Shown in pieces: positions 6,630 to 14,439 of a stretch of DNA of 19,249 nt. Below the pieces are notes generated by a model. That model worked only from the letters and a program-made list of their open reading frames with translations, ran no database searches and was not told where the DNA came from. The position numbers and the translations under genes were made by a program. Where the stretch lies: NCBI GenBank assembly GCA_022360535.1, contig JAKSCP010000350.1, positions 1 through 19,249 of the forward strand, read 5' to 3'. Numbering within the stretch: the stretch's first letter is position 1; every line of letters begins with the position of its first letter. The DNA is from Pseudomonadales bacterium (lineage in GTDB: Bacteria > Pseudomonadota > Gammaproteobacteria > Pseudomonadales > Pseudohongiellaceae).

Positions 6630-7946
6630 ATGCGATTTTTCATGGCCAATATCAGACCACAGCTATGCGCTTGTGCAGTACTGACAGCTTTCGCTCTCAG
6701 TTGCTCGAACAGTTTTGCGGATGCTGAACTACCGATAGCTGCTCCTGAAAGCGTTGGTGTGTCAGCGCAACGGCTAGGCCGGATGACTTCCAGGTTGCAG
6801 GGATACATCGACAATGATTTGCTGGCAGGGACTGTATCTTTGCTCGCGCGCAACGGAAAGATTGTGCAACTTGAATCCCTCGGTTGGAGGACAGTTGCCA
6901 ATCGGGAACAAATGACTGATGACACAATCTTCCACATCATGTCCATCACAAAAACAGTGGTCAGCGTTGGCCTGATGATTCTGTTTGAAGAAGGCCATTT
7001 TCGGCTGAATGACCCGATCAGCCAGTACATCCCAGAAATAGCTGATAAGAAAGTACTGATTGATGATGCACTGGGTACAAAACTTGAGGCTCTTGAATCG
7101 CCAGTAACCTATCGCCATGTACTAACCCAAACTTCCGGCCTGGATCCTGATCGCGATTTGTTAGATGAAGAGCAGCTGGCACTTATTCCACGGCGTGACA
7201 CACTTGAGGAAACCATCCTTGCCTGGTCCTCTTTGCCTATGGGATTTCAACCTGGCACGGAATATAACTATGGGACTTCCCTGGATTATGTTGCATTTTT
7301 GGTAGAGCGCATTTCTGGCATGGGGCTCGATGAATTCCTTCAGGAAAGGTTGTTTGGACCATTACAGATGAACGATACCTCTTATGAAGTGCCCGAAGAG
7401 AAACTCCATCGAGTGGCTTCTGTCTATCAACCGACAGGGCCTGGCAACACGCTAGAGGTCTATCGCAATCCTGAGTACGCACTAACTCCAGTTTCGGGTA
7501 CTGCTCATTACGGAGGCTGGGCGGGTATATTCTCCACCGCTCCAGACATCTGGCGTTTTGCCCAGATGTTGGCTAATGGAGGAGAACTGGATGGTGTGAG
7601 AATTCTTAGTCCAACAACGGTCAATTTAATGATCAGTACCCATGCTGATTATTTCCTTCCCGCCTGGGGTCCTGGCTACAAAAGCGGGCTAGGTGTAGGA
7701 GTATTGGTCGATGCCGGGCAGGCTCGGGTGCCCATGTCCCCGGGCAGCTTCAGCCATCGGGGAGGTTGGGGTACGGGTATGTGGATTGATCCGGTCGAAC
7801 ACATGGTCGGAGTGTTCATGACCCAGCTGACATCTTATCGCCATATCAACTTTCGGGATGAGGCTGTTATAACCGCCATGCAGGCCATCACCGAGAGCTA
7901 CCGCAACAAACCAAGAAAGGTCATGGGATTCTCGATAGTAGATTAG
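6630..7946 (+). CDS. Exported serine hydrolase, class C beta-lactamase/EstB fold
   Basis: 438 residues with an N-terminal signal (hydrophobic about 14-24, probable cleavage after SFA at 28-30). FALSC is a weak lipobox-like alternative. Motifs of the serine beta-lactamase-like family (penicillin-binding-protein fold, esterases and peptidases): nucleophile tetrad S105-ITK108, YGTS with Tyr214, and HRGG (376-379) at the position of the third motif. In this family the reaction is usually hydrolysis of an ester or D-amino peptide bond; a true beta-lactamase is not implied. It is clearly related to the protein at 14440-15732 (shared LAG-TV/IVTLVAR, MT-K, RLNDPISQYIPE-type segments). It follows the cupin gene and converges on the SMP-30-like gene 57 bases away. 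Confidence 0.9.
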   Translation: MRFFMANIRPQLCACAVLTAFALSCSNSFADAELPIAAPESVGVSAQRLGRMTSRLQGYIDNDLLAGTVSLLARNGKIVQLESLGWRTVANREQMTDDTIFHIMSITKTVVSVGLMILFEEGHFRLNDPISQYIPEIADKKVLIDDALGTKLEALESPVTYRHVLTQTSGLDPDRDLLDEEQLALIPRRDTLEETILAWSSLPMGFQPGTEYNYGTSLDYVAFLVERISGMGLDEFLQERLFGPLQMNDTSYEVPEEKLHRVASVYQPTGPGNTLEVYRNPEYALTPVSGTAHYGGWAGIFSTAPDIWRFAQMLANGGELDGVRILSPTTVNLMISTHADYFLPAWGPGYKSGLGVGVLVDAGQARVPMSPGSFSHRGGWGTGMWIDPVEHMVGVFMTQLTSYRHINFRDEAVITAMQAITESYRNKPRKVMGFSIVD

Positions 7947-7953
7947 ATTCAGC

Positions 7954-7979
7954 AACTGAGTCGGTTTGAAATGTCAGTT
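7954..7979. terminator. Weak inverted repeat between convergent genes
   Basis: AACTGA (7954-7959) and TCAGTT (7974-7979) can pair across a 14-base loop and are followed by TTACTGG. The stem is short and A+T-rich, so termination would be inefficient. It is listed only because it fills the 57-base convergent gap. Confidence 0.2.
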
Positions 7980-8003
7980 TTACTGGCCACATCAATCGCG
8001 ACT

Positions 8004-8891
8004 CTAGATTCCCCGCACGTTCATGCGTAAGGAGTAGAGCTCTGGTGTTGCGCCGGTAATAATCAGGGTTTGTTTGTCCGGCCCTCTGAAAGTGACGTTA
8101 GTTGGGGCAAAAGGCGTCCTAATCGTCACAATCTTCTGTCCCTCCGGTGAATAGATCTGCACACCACCACGGGTGAGATAGAGATTTCCATTGCTGTCGA
8201 GCGTCATCCCGTCGGAGCCCATGTCTGCCGCGACTTGTCTGTTGCTCAAGCTGCCATCTTCATTTACATCGTAAACGTAGGTGACATCGGCGTCCGAGAT
8301 ATACACCCGGTCTCCATTTGGCGTACCAATGATTCCGTTAGGTTTTTCCAAGTCGTCCGCCACACGAACGACCGGACCGCCTTCCGGGGGAATGAAAAAG
8401 ATGTAGTAGCCATCCAAGTCCATGTCATCATAGTTAAAGTAGCGCGGATCGGAAAAGTAGATGCCACCATCGGGTCGCATCCACAGATCATTGGGGCTGT
8501 TGAATCGTTTGCCTTGCCAGTTGTCTGCGAGCACTGTGACATCGCCATCGAGCGTGATGCGCGTTATTCGTCGATTAGTTTGCTGAGCACCCTCGCATAC
8601 TAATAAGTTGCCTTCGTTATCAAAATACAAGCCATTGGCACCACCCGAGTTTTCTCTAAATACACTGAGTGTGCCATCAGTCGAAAGCAGATGAATTCTG
8701 TTGTTGGGAATATCTGAAAAGTACAGGTCACCTGCAGCATTGCTGACGGGTCCTTCAGTGAATTCAAATCCTTCCGCAATCACCTGTAGCTCCGCGCCGG
8801 GTGCAACAAGTGAAGTTCGGTCCTGAGCAGAAACTGGATTCGCTCCGATCAGACACGTCAGTGAAAACAGGTATATAAACTTATGAATCAT
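8004..8891 (-). CDS. Exported SMP-30/gluconolactonase-like protein
   Basis: 295 residues with a signal peptide (hydrophobic 5-18, probable cleavage after VSA at 20-22). The six-bladed propeller of SMP-30/gluconolactonase/LRE proteins is visible. Metal ligands can be assigned as Glu46 in FTEGP, Asn134 in SPNDL, Asn185 in KPNG and Asp227 in GSDGMT. Repeated strands such as GDLYFSD, GNLLVCE and GGIYFSDP mark the blades. Relatives hydrolyse lactones with a divalent metal; here the product would act in the periplasm, perhaps on lactones made by the quinoproteins (inference). The start at 8891 is fixed by AGAGGT seven bases upstream. A longer frame to 8978 would begin inside the terminator hairpin and delay the signal peptide. 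The gene lies downstream of the monooxygenase but is separated from it by that terminator. Confidence 0.9.
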   Translation of the reverse strand: MIHKFIYLFSLTCLIGANPVSAQDRTSLVAPGAELQVIAEGFEFTEGPVSNAAGDLYFSDIPNNRIHLLSTDGTLSVFRENSGGANGLYFDNEGNLLVCEGAQQTNRRITRITLDGDVTVLADNWQGKRFNSPNDLWMRPDGGIYFSDPRYFNYDDMDLDGYYIFFIPPEGGPVVRVADDLEKPNGIIGTPNGDRVYISDADVTYVYDVNEDGSLSNRQVAADMGSDGMTLDSNGNLYLTRGGVQIYSPEGQKIVTIRTPFAPTNVTFRGPDKQTLIITGATPELYSLRMNVRGI

Positions 8892-8898
8892 ACTGGGC

Positions 8899-8904
8899 AC
8901 CTCT
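8899..8904 (-). promoter_or_regulatory. Ribosome-binding site deciding the start at 8891
   Basis: AGAGGT on the minus strand lies seven bases before the ATG at 8891, which directly precedes a signal peptide. The upstream in-frame ATG at 8978 has no comparable site. Confidence 0.65.
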
Positions 8905-8965
8905 GGACTTAAATCAACGCGGCAGGCATTCCATTTTTGATATTGTGCTGCAGCTTCAGGAACGA

Positions 8966-8999
8966 AAAACCCAGCCACTCTCTCGAGCGGCTGGGTTTT
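8966..8999 (-). terminator. Intrinsic terminator after the copper monooxygenase gene
   Basis: AAAACCCAGCC (8966-8976) pairs perfectly with GGCTGGGTTTT (8989-8999), an 11-bp stem with a 12-base loop. On the minus strand the stem ends in TTTTT. Because the arms carry A and T runs on both sides, the hairpin could work in both directions. It sits 60 bases past the monooxygenase stop and about 75 bases before the SMP-30-like start, so the latter should have its own promoter. Confidence 0.85.
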
Positions 9000-9058
9000 C
9001 TCTGCAGGTAGATTTAACTGAACTCACCAATCTTGGTAAGCGTTGGTACATACCCCGG

Positions 9059-10435
9059 CTAGTCAAGTCCCGCGGCGGAGCTATTGGATTGTGATTCACG
9101 TTCTGCAACCAAACGCTCATAGCCTTCTTCATCCAGATGCGTAACCGCAACCCAGGCATGGCTCATTTCATCTGTCGTGCGATCGCCCCCATAGACCCAT
9201 TGATCTGGATCGGGATTGTTCGGGTTATCTACAGTATTGTCGTACCACTGTCGCATGATCAGCACAGCACCGGTGGGCAGAAGTGGCGCCACATGGGGCT
9301 CAAATATGTGACTATGATGCCAGGTAGCACTCCAGTTAGAAATCTGACTGATTGGCACCAGCTCATCAGTTTCTGGATAGAAGATTTCAGCGGAGGCCGC
9401 CACCATTCTTAAATGTCCGTGGGGTTGGAAACTATCGATCCGCACCGGATGATCGAAAGACTTGTATCCCTGAGTAATCAATTTGCCATGGGGGGGAATG
9501 ATGAGATGCTCACGACGATTGTCTCTGGTGTACTGAATATCAAATGTGTGCAGCTCTTGGGGAAAAACCGATTGCTGATCGTAATCTGCTGGATGTAGCC
9601 ACAGCCCTAGTTCTACCTGGTTGTCTTCAATAACCGAGTCAGGTGCGATTGACCCCAGACCTCCTGGGAACATATGTACATCCCACTGCACTACGGTATC
9701 GGCACCGAATTTACGGCATACACCTTCGGGTACGATCTCGCCCCATTTGCCCATGGCGTATTCAGTGAGCATGCCCTGACGTTCCAGTTCACCGTTTTCA
9801 TCCAGACTATAGGCTGCCGCATTGGCATGATGCACAACTGACTGAGCATCACCTCGGGGTTTGACCTGAACTGCCCGGACACAACGATCTTCGGTCATGC
9901 CGGAATTCACGTAGTGTTGATGCCACATGTCATTGCCATTGGCAGGCACGTCGATCGGTACAGAACGAACTACGATATCGGGTTCGCCAAACTGATCGAT
10001 GAAATTCCACTCGGTTGGATCTTTTAGGTCAGGTGGAGGAGGAGGCGAGTCAGGATCGCCGAGCAGTGCTCCCTGGTCTACCCAGGCCACCAGTGTATCA
10101 ATGTCTTCTTGAGTCATCCGCCAGTCGCCTTGAAGTTCTTGTATGCCAATTCCATGGTCGTAGGCGTAGGGTGGCATTTCGCGATTGGCGACTTTGAACT
10201 GAATGAGAGGGGCCCAGGGGCGAACCTGGTCATAGGTTTCAAATTGCATTGGGCCGATACCGCCTTCTCGATGACAGACAACGCAATTTTCATTGATGAT
10301 GCGCCCGGCCTCACCATTATAAGTCACGTTTGGATTTTCCTGTGCCAGTACGGCTGGCAGCATGCCGCACATCACAATGGCTAGTACGAAAGACGAGAAA
10401 GACGATATGTGTCCGGAATCAAGAGTTTTATTCAT
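9059..10435 (-). CDS. Exported cytochrome c-copper type II (PHM-like) monooxygenase fusion
   Basis: 458 residues with a signal peptide (hydrophobic 13-30, cleavage near VLA-QE). A short cytochrome c-like domain follows: CVVCH (51-55) with candidate distal Met87 in REMPPY. After the proline run PPPPP (131-135) comes a two-domain copper monooxygenase of the peptidylglycine/dopamine monooxygenase fold. Ligands match the family. The CuH site has His202-His203 in VVHHANA and His254 in WDVHMFPGG. The CuM site has His339 and His341 in QPHGHLRM and Met424 in GGDRTTDEM. Known relatives hydroxylate C-H bonds using O2 and ascorbate; here the fused heme domain may supply electrons (inference). The substrate is unknown. 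The start at 10435 is set by AGGAGA upstream. The gene appears monocistronic: a 426-base gap precedes it and a terminator follows it. Confidence 0.9.
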   Translation of the reverse strand: MNKTLDSGHISSFSSFVLAIVMCGMLPAVLAQENPNVTYNGEAGRIINENCVVCHREGGIGPMQFETYDQVRPWAPLIQFKVANREMPPYAYDHGIGIQELQGDWRMTQEDIDTLVAWVDQGALLGDPDSPPPPPDLKDPTEWNFIDQFGEPDIVVRSVPIDVPANGNDMWHQHYVNSGMTEDRCVRAVQVKPRGDAQSVVHHANAAAYSLDENGELERQGMLTEYAMGKWGEIVPEGVCRKFGADTVVQWDVHMFPGGLGSIAPDSVIEDNQVELGLWLHPADYDQQSVFPQELHTFDIQYTRDNRREHLIIPPHGKLITQGYKSFDHPVRIDSFQPHGHLRMVAASAEIFYPETDELVPISQISNWSATWHHSHIFEPHVAPLLPTGAVLIMRQWYDNTVDNPNNPDPDQWVYGGDRTTDEMSHAWVAVTHLDEEGYERLVAERESQSNSSAAGLD

Positions 10436-10441
10436 TGTCTG

Positions 10442-10447
10442 TCTCCT
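10442..10447 (-). promoter_or_regulatory. Ribosome-binding site deciding the start at 10435
   Basis: AGGAGA on the minus strand, six bases before the ATG at 10435, is the strongest Shine-Dalgarno in the window. It rules against the upstream in-frame starts (10672 and Mets between). Confidence 0.75.
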
Positions 10448-10571
10448 GCGAAACATCAATTCGATCACGTGACTTAGTAGGTGCTTCGTTTCTTGGGTCT
10501 GCACAAGTTCCATTGGCAAAGCCCATTTGATGACCTTACTTAAATCAGCACTGTTGTTGGTAAAGGCGCAT

Positions 10572-10586
10572 GCAACTTTCAGTTGC
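10572..10586. repeat. Short perfect inverted repeat in the monooxygenase leader
   Basis: GCAACT (10572-10577) and AGTTGC (10581-10586) pair across three bases. If the promoter at 10635-10663 is used, the hairpin lies in the 5' leader of the monooxygenase mRNA. It has no T run, so it is not a terminator. It could be an operator half-site pair or an mRNA structure. Confidence 0.4.
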
Positions 10587-10634
10587 TTTGCATTGTCGCA
10601 TGAATGTTTTGCGATTACAGCGAGGCAATACTCG

Positions 10635-10663
10635 ATTATGAATAATTTTCTAACTGTTGCCTT
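10635..10663 (-). promoter_or_regulatory. Possible promoter for the copper monooxygenase
   Basis: On the minus strand AAGGCA (plus 10658-10663) is followed after 17 bases by CATAAT (plus 10635-10640). The -10 box matches consensus at five of six positions; the -35 box matches at three. The position and spacing are right for a sigma70-type promoter, but the evidence is by eye only. Confidence 0.3.
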
Positions 10664-10861
10664 AGGCCACACATTGTTTGAAGTGCTTCAGCATTAAGCA
10701 GAAACTCAATTTTACTTTCTAAAGGGTTAGTTGAACGCTAAATCCAGAAACTATGGGCTAAGGCTACAGTTTCAGAACCGATTAAAGATGTCTTACGAAC
10801 CTCTGACACAATCACCCTAAAGTACGAAATCGAAACTGTTAGTGATGTGCTAAGCAGTCAT

Positions 10862-12835
10862 TCAATTGGATCGTAGTGAGTAGACGACCAATTCAGGTAC
10901 AGGCGTTGTTAGCACTGGCAGAGCGATGTATTGCCTGTCATCGACGGCATAACTCATGGGGGCGCCACCCGGATTTGCCGGCAAGTCTATGGCTGCCAGT
11001 TCCGCCCCGGTCGCTTTATCGCGGGCTATTAGTTTCGGGCCGTAGCCCATGTTCTGGCCGTGGATCAACAGCGTCTCAGTGACTAGCACTGGATATCTGC
11101 CGCCCCCACCCAGAGGGGGCAGATCGACACCTTCAAGCTCCGGGCTATTTTCAACTCGTGCCATGCCATCTCCGTTGGGAACCTGCCAAAGAATTTCGCC
11201 ACGATCCATGTCATAAGCGGTAATAGTTGAATAGGGTGGCTTCAGTAGTGGCAGACCCCGTGGACCAGGGACGCCGCGGTTCGCCAATCGGTAGTATCTG
11301 AAGTTCGATTCATCGGCGGGTAGTGTTCCCATGAAAGGAGTAAATGCACCATTGGAGCCCGGCACAAATAGCACGTTGGTTTCCGGATCAATGCCCGCGC
11401 CTGGCCAGTTCGCGCCACCGCCAGCGCTGGGCACGATAATAGTGCCACGTTTACCACTTTCGTCAGGAAGACTGGGTGGTGTGAATATTGGGCCGTAAAC
11501 ATAGTCATCAATGATTTCTAATGCCTGCGCCCGTAGCTCTGGTGTGAAGTCGATCAGGTCGTCTTCGGTCAGGCCCTGTCTGACGAAAGCGGGTGGTCGG
11601 GTGGGGAAGGGCTGTGTGGGCGAAGTTCGTTCACCCGGTATAGAGCTTTGCGGAACTTCGCGCTCGATAATCGGCCACACCGGTACACCAGTGGCGCGAT
11701 CAAACACATAGGTAAAACCCTGTTTGGTAACTTGCGCCAGTGCTTTGATGTCTCTGCCATCCACGGTGATATCAATCAGATTTGGGGCTGCCGGTGTGTC
11801 ATAGTCCCAGATACCATGGTGAATCATCTGGTAGTGCCACACACGCTCGCCGGTACTTGCGTCCAGTGCCACGACACTCTGAGTAAACAGATTGTCACCC
11901 GGCCGATGACCGCCATAGAAATCGTTGGTAGGTGCTTCGGTGGGAAGATACACATAGCCTAAGTCCAGGTCGGCACTCAACTGTGTCCATACACCGCCAT
12001 TGCCGGTATAGCGCCAGGACTCTTCCTGCCAGGTTTCCACACCAAATTCACCCTGTTGCGGGATGGTATGAAAAGTCCAGATCACTTCGCCGGTTCTGAT
12101 GTTGTAACCTCGCACCCAGGTCGGTGGCCGTTCTTTGTAGTGAGGGCGATTGGAGGTTATGTGTTGCACGACCAGCACTTCCCCAACCACAATCGGTGGC
12201 GACACGCCGCCGAGAGGCTGTGCTCCTGTGTAATCCAGCACATCTCTCTCTGCCCGGGGAATACCGTCGGTCATATCAATGCGTCCGCCAGCGAAAGCGG
12301 GATCCATCTCGCCAGTGTCTGCATCCAGAGAAATGATGAACCCGTCATTGGTGGTCATTAGTACACGACGTTCGTCACCGTCGCTCCACCAGGCGACGCC
12401 GCGGTGATGAAAACCAAGTGGACTATTCGAAGGGCCGGAAAGATAAACCTGAGGATCGAAAGACCACAACATCTCTCCGCTAGCAGCATCCAACGCAGCC
12501 ACCTGGTTTAGCGCGGTGAGCATATACAGCACACCATCGATCATTAGGGGGGTGGCCTGGAGTCTGCCGAAAGTAATATCAGCGTCCGGACCAAGAATGG
12601 TTTCGAAGTTCAGCTCGCCATCGATTGATTGCCAACGCCAGGCGATTTCCAGTGCAGTAAAATTCTCAGCATCAACCTGGCTTAGAGCCGTGTATTTTGT
12701 GGAGCCGGAATCAGCGGCATAACTGGGCCACTCACCATTGCGACTACCAAGTTGACTTAGTGCGGTATTGGATGCAAACACTATCCAGATTGCAGAGAAG
12801 GTGAGAGAGAGTCTTTTGCAAGTTGCTGTCTTCAT
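10862..12835 (-). CDS. Exported PQQ-dependent dehydrogenase, glucose-dehydrogenase-like, without heme domain
   Basis: 657 residues with a signal peptide (hydrophobic about 10-24, probable cleavage near ALS at 25-27). The body is an eight-bladed quinoprotein propeller: repeated blade ends such as LDAASGEMLWSFDP, LDASTGERVWHYQ and YDMDRGEILWQVP. Motifs TNDFYGGHRPGDNLF (303-317) and HHGIWDYD (339-346, with Asp344 as likely catalytic base) are typical of the soluble relatives of membrane glucose dehydrogenase. No CxxCH is present, so electrons must leave through a separate carrier or quinone. The substrate is probably a polyol, sugar or secondary alcohol; this cannot be settled. The start at 12835 has AGGAA five bases upstream and overlaps the amidohydrolase stop (ATGA), implying translational coupling. 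Confidence 0.9.
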   Translation of the reverse strand: MKTATCKRLSLTFSAIWIVFASNTALSQLGSRNGEWPSYAADSGSTKYTALSQVDAENFTALEIAWRWQSIDGELNFETILGPDADITFGRLQATPLMIDGVLYMLTALNQVAALDAASGEMLWSFDPQVYLSGPSNSPLGFHHRGVAWWSDGDERRVLMTTNDGFIISLDADTGEMDPAFAGGRIDMTDGIPRAERDVLDYTGAQPLGGVSPPIVVGEVLVVQHITSNRPHYKERPPTWVRGYNIRTGEVIWTFHTIPQQGEFGVETWQEESWRYTGNGGVWTQLSADLDLGYVYLPTEAPTNDFYGGHRPGDNLFTQSVVALDASTGERVWHYQMIHHGIWDYDTPAAPNLIDITVDGRDIKALAQVTKQGFTYVFDRATGVPVWPIIEREVPQSSIPGERTSPTQPFPTRPPAFVRQGLTEDDLIDFTPELRAQALEIIDDYVYGPIFTPPSLPDESGKRGTIIVPSAGGGANWPGAGIDPETNVLFVPGSNGAFTPFMGTLPADESNFRYYRLANRGVPGPRGLPLLKPPYSTITAYDMDRGEILWQVPNGDGMARVENSPELEGVDLPPLGGGGRYPVLVTETLLIHGQNMGYGPKLIARDKATGAELAAIDLPANPGGAPMSYAVDDRQYIALPVLTTPVPELVVYSLRSN

Positions 12836-14208
12836 TGTCTTTCCTGGGTCCAAGTGCTACGCAATTGCTCTCGATCAATGCGTTGACCACGTAAATATAC
12901 TTCAGCAATTTCACGTGTATTGTTAATGTTTTCCAAGGGATTGGCATTCAAGATAATGAAATCCGCTGCTTTGCCCGCAGCCAGCTCACCCACATTGTCC
13001 AGGCCGAATGCTTTAGCTGCCCGGGAAGTGCCGGCAATGAGTGCTTCCATTGGCGTCATTCCCATGCGCACGAACAGCGAGAGTTCAACATGATCGGCAA
13101 AGCCGAAAAAATCACCAACTGCGCCCGCGTCAGTGCCTAAAATAACATGATCCCTGATTCTGAGTAGGTTGCTTGCAAGCATGGCTGATCGTTGTTGCGC
13201 TGCGGGGCTGCGAATGGCGGGTGGTCGATAGTTCGAGTTTAGTCTGTCGAGTACAGATGCTGGCGCCTGATCGAAGAAGAATGGATCCTGAAAGGCAGGG
13301 ACGTAATAGGGTTCGCCCTTTGTGATCATTCCCAGAGTGGGAACTATGAACACATTATTTTCTCGCAACATCTGCAGGTATTCATCGTCTACAGGCATGT
13401 CATAAGGCATATGAATGAAACGACGATTGCCGAGGCTGATTAATAACTTGTGATCCTGCAAAGTGACAGCATGGGCAATAATGCGCATGTCCTGATTTAC
13501 CGCTTCTTCCAGTACGGCACCATAAATCTCTGGTGTCAATTTGACTTGTGCGCCACGCCGAATATCCCGAGCGTCAACCCAGATTTTGGCGATACTATTG
13601 CCTGCGGCAGCGAGCTCTGCAACTTTTCGTTTGGCCTGTTCAGGGTCGGTAATGGGATGCACGCCCCAGTATCCAGGATCGTCTGTAAAGCGCGGATTCG
13701 GACCTCCTCCAGGAGAACCCATACCTGGTGATAAGTGATAGCGCGCCCCACCTATATTGCCTTTCAATTGTTCCAGCTTTACTCGTCTGGCGATTTCTTC
13801 CTTGTCACTGCCGGTAGAGATAATGGTTCCCACTCCGTAGTAAGCATGGCGATAGAGATGATCAATCAAGTTTTCACCGGTGAAATATTGTGATCCCCAA
13901 TCTCCATAAGCCTCCCAGCCCAAATGAGCATGTGTGTTCACTAATGCGGGAATCACTGTTTTGCCAGTGAGCTGGTGCTGAGTAGCGGAGGTGGGAATTT
14001 CCATGTCGGAAGTGGGGCCAAGCTCCAGGATCACCCCATTTCTGATGAGTAATGAGCCTTGCTCTATGATGTCACCGTTACCAAGGATTATGCGCGCATC
14101 GGTGAATGCCTGTAACGGTCCCAGCGCAGAGTTTTGGCTCGTTGCAAGTCCCGACGCAAGCAGAAGAGCTACGCTGCAGAAGAAGTTTGGCAAGCTTATT
14201 AGTCTCAT
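12832..14208 (-). CDS. Exported metal-dependent amidohydrolase (imidazolonepropionase-like)
   Basis: 458 residues with a signal peptide (hydrophobic 9-20, probable cleavage near LAT at 21-23). Amidohydrolase-superfamily TIM-barrel ligands are visible: HAH (His93, His95), a lysine suited to carbamylation (Lys208 in AKIW), His246 in IIAHAV, His266 in RFIHMPYD and Asp360 in LGTDAG. A small beta-sandwich flanks the barrel on both sides (GSLLIRNGVILELG near the start, GKAADFIILNANPL near the end). Relatives cleave amide or ring C-N bonds, but periplasmic members are poorly characterised. The start at 14208 has AGAAGG six bases upstream; the frame continues to 14706 but covers the divergent promoter region. 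Its stop overlaps the PQQ dehydrogenase start. Confidence 0.9.
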   Translation of the reverse strand: MRLISLPNFFCSVALLLASGLATSQNSALGPLQAFTDARIILGNGDIIEQGSLLIRNGVILELGPTSDMEIPTSATQHQLTGKTVIPALVNTHAHLGWEAYGDWGSQYFTGENLIDHLYRHAYYGVGTIISTGSDKEEIARRVKLEQLKGNIGGARYHLSPGMGSPGGGPNPRFTDDPGYWGVHPITDPEQAKRKVAELAAAGNSIAKIWVDARDIRRGAQVKLTPEIYGAVLEEAVNQDMRIIAHAVTLQDHKLLISLGNRRFIHMPYDMPVDDEYLQMLRENNVFIVPTLGMITKGEPYYVPAFQDPFFFDQAPASVLDRLNSNYRPPAIRSPAAQQRSAMLASNLLRIRDHVILGTDAGAVGDFFGFADHVELSLFVRMGMTPMEALIAGTSRAAKAFGLDNVGELAAGKAADFIILNANPLENINNTREIAEVYLRGQRIDREQLRSTWTQERQ

Positions 14209-14293
14209 TATTTGCCTTCTTGAAAGCAGGAACAGGCGGTCGAACTCAGCCTGATAACTGAAGCATAACGAATCTCTCAACAACATGATTGCA

Positions 14294-14305
14294 GATTTCG
14301 AAATC
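14294..14305. promoter_or_regulatory. Perfect 12-bp palindrome in a divergent promoter region
   Basis: GATTTCGAAATC is its own reverse complement. It lies between the amidohydrolase (start 14208, minus) and a serine hydrolase (start 14440, plus), 86 and 134 bases from their starts. The position suits an operator controlling both operons. The half-site CGAAATC also occurs at 10825-10831 in the gap before the monooxygenase gene. The remaining 231 bases of this gap show no clear hairpin. Confidence 0.4.
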
Positions 14306-14439
14306 AAGAGTAAATCCAGGCGGTATTGTGTCAGTCTGAACAGGTACTTTGCTGCCTGCGGTAATATCCAGTAGCATCGGCTGTCAGAAGAACAACCAGT
14401 CTTAAAATCTCCGCTCCAGTGAGTAAGAGGACAATTGCC

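Larger units (their letters stand above)
10436..10861. other. Gene-free stretch upstream of the copper monooxygenase
   Basis: This is the only gap above 300 bases. An open frame extends upstream of the monooxygenase to 10672, but it reads as low-quality protein and precedes a strong ribosome site, so I treat it as non-coding. The gap holds a possible minus-strand promoter (10635-10663), a short inverted repeat (10572-10586) and a distant 8-bp inverted pair, ACAGTTTC (10766-10773) with GAAACTGT (10832-10839). A leader of roughly 195 bases is implied if that promoter is real. I see no clear terminator for the PQQ gene that ends at 10862. Confidence 0.5.

Noticed and set aside
6347..7030. A 227-codon minus-strand open frame across the cupin end and serine hydrolase start
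   Set aside because: It overlaps two well-supported genes on the other strand and contains no recognisable motif; its composition looks like a reverse-complement shadow.
6630..7946. Antibiotic-resistance beta-lactamase
   Set aside because: Only the fold and the SxxK/Tyr motifs match. The context is catabolic and this family is dominated by esterases and peptidases.
9059..10672. A longer start for the copper monooxygenase at 10672
   Set aside because: A strong AGGAGA site and a signal peptide place the start at 10435; the extra 79 residues look non-coding.
10862..12835. Lanthanide-dependent quinoprotein because of the WDYD motif
   Set aside because: The extra Asp is diagnostic only in the methanol/ethanol dehydrogenase group. 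Glucose-dehydrogenase-like quinoproteins have it without known lanthanide use.
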